From contig JYIP02000002.1 of assembly GCA_001051155.2 (NCBI GenBank), positions 2,797,583 through 2,861,582 on the forward strand: a stretch of DNA of 64,000 nt, written 5' to 3'. This stretch comes from Chrysoporthe austroafricana. Lineage: Eukaryota > Ascomycota > Sordariomycetes > Diaporthales > Cryphonectriaceae. Both the position numbers and the translations under genes were made by a program. Shown here one piece after another: positions 56,800 through 64,000 of the stretch. How positions within the stretch are numbered: position 1 is the stretch's first letter; each line of letters begins with the position of its first letter. Below the pieces are notes generated by a model. The model was given only the letters and a program-made list of their open reading frames with translations. It ran no database searches and was not told the DNA's origin.

Positions 56800-59700
56800 G
56801 CTTGAGATGCGTGGCTCGATCAACGGATCATCCCACGGTCGATCTCTTCAAGCATACTCCATTAACTTTGAATTGTATCATTGTATGTGCTCCTATACCC
56901 AGTTTCTTGACCGATCATCATCTACTATGACAACTACCTCTCCATACCTCTCTAATGACGATGATATTAGAACGAGCAAGTTCGCCAATCTAGATCTTCT
57001 ACCACAGATCTTTACGCTTTAAACTATATACGTTGAATGCACCTTGAGTATTTGTGAATGTTCGGAATCACATAATGCCGAACCTGTGGTGCAGCAATAG
57101 TATGAGGAGTTCTGCTAAGGGATTGTGGCTGCCTGCATGGTGTGCATCTTTATCCAGGTGCGCCAATCCTATGCCTCTGTGATTTCTTATCTTCACATGA
57201 TGTACCTCAAACCCAGAAGTCACTATTTGCTCCACCACTGGAGATAGATGACTGCGAACATACGATGTGGGTCACCTTCTATGCTTGTCTTGGAGGGAAT
57301 GTAGGTATGCAGAAGCCCACTCTGATCCTCAATGAGCAAACGCCAACTGAGGTTATAGACGCCGGATCGCGGTCGATTCGAAACGGCCGCCGATAATCTA
57401 ACTTTTTATCGGGACCATAAATACTCGGTCCTTACCGCATCAGTGCGCATCCACTGCTATAATATGTTGCTTAAGTACTATGGTACTTGGACATGTAGCG
57501 CCGGAGCCTAACTGGACATGATCACACCGTTTCGGAATCCGAGCCGAAGCTAAAAGTGCGTCCGCTGAATGCCTGACTGGAGGTCGAAGGACGTTCGTGA
57601 CTTCTTTTGGAGCCGAAGTATAGAAGTTCCGAATTAGGGCTATTTGTTGAGCCGACTTCATAACCGACAAGGGCACCAGAAGCGGTGCTGCAGCTACCCT
57701 AAGCGATCGGCCAGTGTGGAAGACAAATCGCACCAGTCACGTCCCGCATTCGTGATGGGCTGAACATCATTTCTGATTCCATGCTTAACACCTGCCCAGC
57801 AATGGCAGACCCGGGCGTATGTCTGCTCCTCAAGGTGGACCTCGTGATTGGGCCTCCACCGGTCAAGTTGCGAACCGGATCCTAGTGATAGGCTGCAATA
57901 GGGCATCAACCTCCTCCAGGCACAGACTCTTTGAGGAATCTCGATGTGCATCGGGCCGTCCTGGTGTACTATGTCGGCCGACTGTGTACAGTTCACCGCC
58001 ATCTTCGGTGTCCATGCGGTTTACATCCGCCGGCTTGTCGCGCCGCTTTCCTGTCACTTCGATGTGCACGACGCGCGTCTTGTGATGGACATCGACTTAC
58101 CAATCTATGCTCTGCTTCTTGTTCGCATCTGGACCGTCTGGATGCGAGTACAGATCACCGCTACACACATGTTCATCCCACGGATCTCGAGAGATATGCT
58201 TCAGCCTCTTGACTGGAGCGATGCAGCACGCCAAGCTCAAGCCACTTCCGCACACTTGGGCAAGGAGTGTGACACAGACCCGTAGCGGCTCACTGCCGCG
58301 GAACCGATGCAATTTGTTGAAGGCCATATCATTTCTGACGACGATCCCTCACTTCTGAGCAGAACGGTCACCTTGCCAGGAACAGGCTCCAGACTCCAGC
58401 AAGCATGATGCTCGGAATAGCAGCCCAACCCCGGCTGCGGGCTCCCTTTGCGAAGTACTGCGAGGTGTGTACGGCGTGCGAGGCTTGGCGGAGTATCCAT
58501 CTCGGGCCAGTGGTTGTAACCGAGTCAACGGATCCGTACGGACATCGACAAAGGGCCCGATACATAGTACAGGCTCACCAACCGTTGAAGCTATATCCAC
58601 GCTACATCTGCAACAGGGTCGTCCCGTTGCCCGGGAAAGGGACCGCTTTTGGCAAAGATGGGGAGAGCCATTATGCAAGTTCTGGGGTATCGTACAGACG
58701 AAAGCCAACAGGGGTCACAGCTACCTCAACTTGTGACGACTTCACTCGTTCGATTCACAGTCTGCCGCCGCGGAGAACCGATCAGCACACCAAGTGCAGA
58801 TAAAACCCTTTTCGGATAAGATCCTAGCTCTTGTTGCTGTCTCCTCGATCTTGGAATCCTCCTCTCATCTCGAAACCCCAGACCCCCAAGGCCTCCGGCC
58901 AGGTACACTCGCGCGTCGGTAGCGCCGGGACAGATCCACGACTTCACTTGAGCAGGCGGCGAGGCGCGTGCGGGATGTGTCTCTCTTGAGTTTAAGCTAA
59001 CGCTTTCCCTACATACACCCGAGATACCCGCGCCGTCCTGGCGTCAACCTGTCAGTGTGTGGCACGTTGTCATCGAACATTTGGTCGTCCCCCGCCCATT
59101 TGGTGGCTCGGCATGTCCAAGCCAGCTCATTGTCGATCTTCCTTATTACATTTTCACATCACAACCCTATACCTGCACTGACCACTCTCGAGTGCCTGGG
59201 TTGGAATACATTGACAAATCTTGAGGGTTCTCTCCTCGGGACAGCGTTACAGTCAAGATAAGGGCTGTCCAACAGCCAGGCAGCCTGCGCAGGCGAGGTA
59301 GCACCGAGACGACGTTCGCATGTGCTGGATACATCGTGCGGTTCTTCTGGGCCTAGGGTTTGTTCCCCGTGCCCGAGACGAACTGCACTCCCGCCCCTCC
59401 ATCACAATCTGTTTCTAACATTTTGTCCTGCAACGAATCATATCATTGCCTATTACTCATAAAGACCTCTGATGGACTGCTGTGTCTTCCAAGCCGCATA
59501 TCTTGACTCAGACAAGACCAGCTAGTATGTGGAAGCAGTTCGCCGCCGATACCCATTGATATCCTGCCTCGAATCTCTCAAGTTTGCTCATAGCTAGCCC
59601 ACCCAAAGCATATGCTCTGCAGGAAGGATTGAAAGTTTCGACCGTTGTTCCCTCTTGGCAGTCCAAGAGCGGGAAGGCTTTTAGTGCACGCCAACGCTCT

Positions 59701-60767
59701 GCTCCATTCTTTACTCACAAATTCTCCAAGTGGATATTTGGTACGGCTGGGACTGGGTCTCTTTCGAGGCTTGTGAAGTCATGTTTGTACCCCGAGGTTG
59801 CAGCGAATGCCGCGTGAGTTGCATGCAAATTGCATGTATTCTTTCTCTTGAACGATGGTATCGTATAGACGAGGACGAGGTGTCTCAAGTCACCCGGCCC
59901 TATGGATTCAATTCTCGGTAGACTTCAAGCTAATGCAGTCTGGGAGCTATACTACTGCATGCTTCTGCATCTGATATCTTGAACCGCAGCCTCTCAGTTG
60001 GCAGCAAGTGCTCTCCACTTTCACAGAACCAGGCTTCATTCAGAGCCAGATAACTCGTCGCAAGGTAACTGGCAGAACGAGGGCAAGTCCTAGGACTTTT
60101 CCGGCGTCTCTCTTGAAATGTCCAATCCCCAGTCTCAGTCACAATTCATACCTGCTAGTGGATCAAATGCAATCTTGTGAGCCTTATACTCCGCTTCTGG
60201 GGGTACTCCTTCGTTCATGTGGTCCTCTATCTCGTCATACCCACAGCGCGATGGGCCCCCGGTCGTCTTGCTATCGCCCTCTGCATAGATCATCCGCAGG
60301 TTAGCAATCATTGAGTAACACACCCGATCATGATCATACCAGACCGGAAAGGGGTGGGCATCTTGACGGAACGGCGCTTTCGGGTCTTGGAATTGGTATC
60401 AATGGGCCGTCCCTTTCTCTTTTTGTTGCTAATGTGCCTTATGAGATGGCGAGGAGATAAATGGCCTTCCTCCTTCGTCTATCTACCCACTCTTCACCTC
60501 CTCCTCCTACTATCCACGTTCTACCACCTATTCACGCATCCCACGCCACTATCATTAGACTCATCCAACCTTCTTGAAGCAGACCCATCCTCATCCATCC
60601 ACAAAGTTTGGATACAGGGCCTACCAGTCCCCCACAAGGAGCCACCCTCGTCAGACACAACGTTGCGTCTCCCGCCTACCCTTCCTGATATTGCCAGTGG
60701 CTTCAGCCCTTCGGATCCCTTCCCATCTATCCCGCGTTCACCCCACGCCGACGACATCACCTGGATA
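56800..60767. other. Large gap between VPS17 and the polyol dehydrogenase, content unresolved
   Basis: Almost 4 kb without a gene I can support. The first few hundred bases are the VPS17 3' UTR, and the last part, CT-rich on the plus strand (60480-60600), should be the dehydrogenase promoter and leader. At 58,370-58,565 on the minus strand a frame reads a short hydrophobic segment (GWAAIPSIMLAGVWSLFLA) ending at a possible GTGACC donor. I could not extend it into a gene. Base composition does not suggest heavy C-to-T decay. Confidence 0.4.
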
Positions 60768-62343
60768 ATGGCGCCTTCTGCCATGATGGAGGACAAGATG
60801 GGACCGATGCATGTGGACTCATATGCGAAGTCTACTGTCACGGCATCCGTCTTACATGGGCCTCGAGACTTGCGATTGGTGAGTTGATAGACTTCATATG
60901 CCGGTCATTACCTCTAGATCTCACTGCAACACAAGATCTCACGTCCTTCTTTTCGGACCCAGCAAGTCGGTACTCGCCTGCTATTTCCGGCAAAGAGGAA
61001 TTTAATTCTAGGGAGATAACCCGCATGAAACCCAAGGCCCTTATCTAAGCTCAAGATATGCTGACCAAGTTCTCCTGAACACACAGGAGCACAGGTCTAT
61101 CGACCACCCGGCAGTAGGCGAGCTGCAGGTCTCAATCCGCTCCACAGGTATCTGTGGCTCTGATGTGTCCTACTTCAAGAAATTCGCCAACGGCGACCTG
61201 TGTGCCTGCCAGCCCCTGTCCCTGGGCCATGAGTCCTCAGGCGTGGTGGTCGCCATCGGCCCTCAAGTGAGCGGCTTCTCCATCGGCGACCGCGTGGCCC
61301 TGGAGGTCGGCGTGCCATGCGGGCAGTGCGGTATTTGCAGGAAGGGGAGGTACAACCTCTGCAGAAAGATGCGGTTCAGAAGTAGCGCGAAGAGCTTCCC
61401 ACACTTTCAGGGCACGCTGCAGGAGAGAATTAATCACCCGGCTGAGTGGTGCCACAAGTGAGTTGAAGCGCATCAATGTCTCGAGAGGATCACTGCTCAT
61501 CATGCTCTCAGACTGCCTGACCACATCTCCTTCGACGCCGCAGCCCTCCTCGAGCCCCTCTCAGTGGCCATTCATGCCCTCAACCGGGCGAAGCCCGAGC
61601 CCGGTTCTACAGCACTGGTCATGGGCGCCGGGACTGTCGGCCTTCTCACAGCCGCCATGGCGCAGCAGTCTGGGTGTTTATCTGTCACCATCTGCGACGT
61701 CGACCAGGGACGGGTCGAGTACGCGCTCGAGCGCGGCTTTGCAACACACGGCTACGTCGTTCCCCGACCGCTCCACACCTCATCCTCGAGCTCCTCCGTC
61801 TCCGGGATATCGTCCCCAGCATCAGACGGTGCCATAACTCCCGAAAGCAGCATCTTCTCGACGCTCGACGCCAGACTGGAAGGAGCCCGGTCGCTGGCAC
61901 GGGACATCCTCGCCGTGTCAAAGGCCTCGGCTTCCGCCTTCGCGCTAGACGATGAGGAATCCGACGGCGTCGACCTCACCTTCGAATGCACGGGCAAGGA
62001 GGTGTGTATGCACACCTCGCTGTACGCAACCAGACCGGGCGGCAAGGTCATAATGGTGGGGATGGGCACGCCGATCCAGACGCTGCCCATGTCTGTCGCG
62101 CACCTTCGCGAGGTCGACATCCTGGGAATCTTCCGGTACGCGAATACGTACGCCACGGGGATTCGGCTGCTGTGTGGTCCCAGACAAGGCTGTGGCAGGG
62201 GAAAGGGTGGCCTGCCGAGTCTGGATAACATGGTCACGCACCGTTTCAAGGGGCTGCACCGTTCGCGAGAGGCGTTCGAGCTGGCGAGTCGGACGGTCGA
62301 TGATGAGGGACGACTAGTGTTGAAGGTTGTCATTGAGGCGTGA
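60768..62343 (+). CDS. Zinc-dependent polyol (sorbitol-type) dehydrogenase
   Basis: A medium-chain NAD(P)-dependent dehydrogenase of the sorbitol/xylitol/arabinitol group, oxidising a polyol to a ketose in the cytosol. Three exons, 60768-60878, 61087-61457 and 61512-62343, encode about 437 residues. Catalytic-zinc ligands are Cys60 (GICGSD), His85-Glu86 (LGHES) and the Glu of LLEPLSVA; structural-zinc ligands are Cys115, 118, 121 and 129 (CGQCGICRKGRYNLC). The Rossmann motif is MGAGTVGLLTAAMA. The protein is ~70-80 residues longer than the usual ~350-360; much of the excess is a Ser-rich insert after the nucleotide-binding beta strands (PRPLHTSSSSSSVSG...SIFSTLDARLEGAR). Intron 1 is 208 nt. 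The start is uncertain because the frame stays open upstream to an ATG at 60330. Exact substrate cannot be told from sequence. Confidence 0.88.
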
Positions 62344-62804
62344 TGAAACTCTCCTTCTCGGCGTTCTTATATGGTCCGGAATGGGAGGCTCTATTGGTCA
62401 TACGTATTCTTCCTTCACTTTCCTAATGGCCTTAAACTCAACGTGATATTCGGTTGGCGGAAGCGATGATTAGACTTAAACGTCTCCTCTAGATACTTTA
62501 CATGATCAACGACAACTCATAAGAATGCCAAAGTCCGATTCGCTCAAACATGACATTAGAGCCGCCATCATTTCAGAGGGAAAGATGCAATCCGTATTTA
62601 CAGTGTGTCATTCATTCATCTACTGCCTGGTCTATGTGACCTCCCATTTTCCGGGACCAGATGAACGCCGCGCCGTGCCATGCCTATTCATGCATGTAAA
62701 TGCCATAATGTTCTAGACCCCTAACAACCCTCCAACACCAAGCGGAATCCAGAGATCTTTGAATAAAGACGAAACGTGATAGGACCATGAAAGTAGAACG
62801 CCAT
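62344..62804. other. Convergent 3' intergenic region dehydrogenase/CSN6
   Basis: These 461 bp lie between the facing stop codons of the dehydrogenase (+) and CSN6 (-). They are AT-rich, as expected for 3' UTRs. A 63-codon open frame here has no recognisable similarity. Confidence 0.55.
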
Positions 62805-64000
62805 CTAAAGCAGGTCGCCGGCTACAGACATGCCACCGTACTGCTGAGAACTTGCAAGAGCAGTAGTGAGGTGTTGCTTCTGAGCGACCTTCCCCGCCTC
62901 GATAGCGGAGAACTTCTTACCGATGTCGCGTGTATCGGCGACTCGGTTCATGAGCTCGTTAAGGAGTTTGATGGTGGCGACATCGTTCTCCTCATGCAGG
63001 ATCTCTTTCTTGAACTCCTCAGCGTCGGCGGGCTCGACGAGACTGAGGCGGTGGACCAGAGCTTGAATGAGCCGCAAAAGCGTCTGAGAAGGCTCAGTGG
63101 GACCGGGGCCGGCTGCATTAGCCTCCGCCTCGACCTCGGCCATGTAAGGAGGGGGGAGCTTCTGCAGGTACTTGATGATCAGGTCGATGCGGGACTTGAG
63201 CATCTTGATCGCGTTGGCCTTGGTCGTCAAAGCGGCCACCATGTCCTCACCCTCCTTCGACAGGGAAACGGTGTTGGGATCGACCTTTTCGGTCTCGGCA
63301 GCAACCTTCTTTCCCTTGCCCTTGACATCGACCTCTTTTTGCTTCTCGCGGGTCTGGGCAGATGCAGCATTGGTGGCACCTCCTGCGACCGAGCTCATAC
63401 TGATCATCTCAGCCTCGCCGGTCTCGACCACAAAAGGAATCTCCCGAAACTTGAGCCTAAGCTGCGCGTCGCCATCCTTCATCTCCTTGTCCTCGCCATC
63501 ATCCTGGGCCTCCTTATTGCCGCCCTCAACCTCGAAATTCGTCTCGTACAGCGTGACGGGAAACTGCCCGGCGACGGACTCCTCGCCAACCTCTCCGGTG
63601 TGAAGTCCAAGCAGGATGGCAGACTCATTCCGCTCGAGGATCTGGTTGTGAATTGGTAGGACGTTGGGGCCGGGACCGCTTCGAGGCAGTAAGGTATACC
63701 AGCCCACCAAGTCGAGGTCGCGATCCTTGTGAACAGCTCTCACTACGAAGTCAAGTTAGAAAAGGCCAGTCCATAGATGATGCGTGGGACTCACTCTGCT
63801 CCAGGCGATTCTCAAACCAGCCCGGGGACAGTTTGACAACGCCATTGTCATCCTCCGTCTTGACCTCGTAGGCGAACTCGACGCTGATCTCGCGACCATT
63901 CTGTTGACCTAGTAGAGCGCCAACGACAGGGCCAGGTAGCGCCCGCAAGGTGTGCCTCACCACGTAATCAGAGATCGCGATGAGAGGCAGCGGGTGAAGA
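62805..64000 (-). CDS. csnF: COP9 signalosome subunit 6 (CSN6), 5' partial
   Basis: CSN6 is the catalytically inactive MPN subunit that pairs with CSN5 in the cullin-deneddylating signalosome; in filamentous fungi the complex controls development and light response. Exon 63742-62805 is joined over a 52-nt intron (63743-63794, GTGAGT..TCGTAG) to exon 64000-63795, which runs off the right edge, so roughly the first 20-40 residues are missing. Visible MPN sequence: LHPLPLIAISDYVVRHTLR, VVGALLGQQNGREISVEFAYEV, then VHKDRDLDLVGWYTL. No JAMM motif (HxHx7Sx2D) is present, as expected for CSN6. After an acidic/Lys linker the helical C-terminus (MLKSRIDLIIKYLQKLPPPY) matches the CSN6/eIF3f family, and the order fits CSN6 better than Rpn8 or eIF3f. 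Confidence 0.9.

Overview
The window is a gene-dense piece of a filamentous ascomycete (Pezizomycotina) nuclear chromosome. The support for this is short introns, mostly 50-70 nt with GT..AG ends and CTAAC/CTGAC-like branch points, together with fungal protein families: a Zn2Cys6 regulator, a bZIP protein with a DUF3425-type C-terminus, a Mor2/Pag1 morphogenesis scaffold and fungal-type Rog1-like lipase, Rpn1, Sec1 and Vps17. I could not fix the class. I rebuilt gene models by hand from splice signals and reading-frame continuity, so exon joins are inferences. I found no tRNA, rRNA, CRISPR array, intact transposon or secondary-metabolite cluster.

Layout, left to right: the 3' end of MLH1 (+); RPN1 (-) and RIO2 (+), which are divergent; a two-RRM RNA-binding protein (-) with a long, probably spliced leader; about 2.9 kb without genes; NADPH-cytochrome P450 reductase (-); PAG1/MOR2 (+), whose 7-kb final exon dominates 17.1-25.2 kb; DIB1 (-) and URB1 (+), divergent; an eIF4E-binding Eap1/4E-T-like protein (+); SEC1 (-); a Zn2Cys6 regulator (-); a Rog1-like DUF676 lipase (-); a bZIP-like regulator (-); a cyclin L-like protein (-); mitochondrial EF-G2/MEF2 (-) and VPS17 (+), divergent; a 4-kb gap; a sorbitol-dehydrogenase-family enzyme (+); and COP9 signalosome subunit 6 (-), whose N-terminus lies beyond the right edge.

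The content is mainly conserved housekeeping genes: mismatch repair, proteasome and signalosome, ribosome assembly, splicing, translation control, and membrane traffic. These genes do not form one pathway. Three divergent pairs (RPN1/RIO2, DIB1/URB1, MEF2/VPS17) have only about 0.4-0.6 kb between their starts and probably share promoter regions. The less conserved genes (Zn2Cys6 regulator, bZIP-like regulator, polyol dehydrogenase) lie in the right half beside larger gaps.

I found no convincing new multi-gene system. The points most worth a second look are: a bZIP-type protein whose leucine zipper is absent from the predicted reading, with repeated motifs in its promoter; an overlapping upstream ORF on the eIF4E-binding protein; a GC-AG intron in the P450 reductase; very small coding exons (4, 18, 19 and 27 nt) that simple ORF annotation misses; and the unexplained 4-kb gap before the dehydrogenase.
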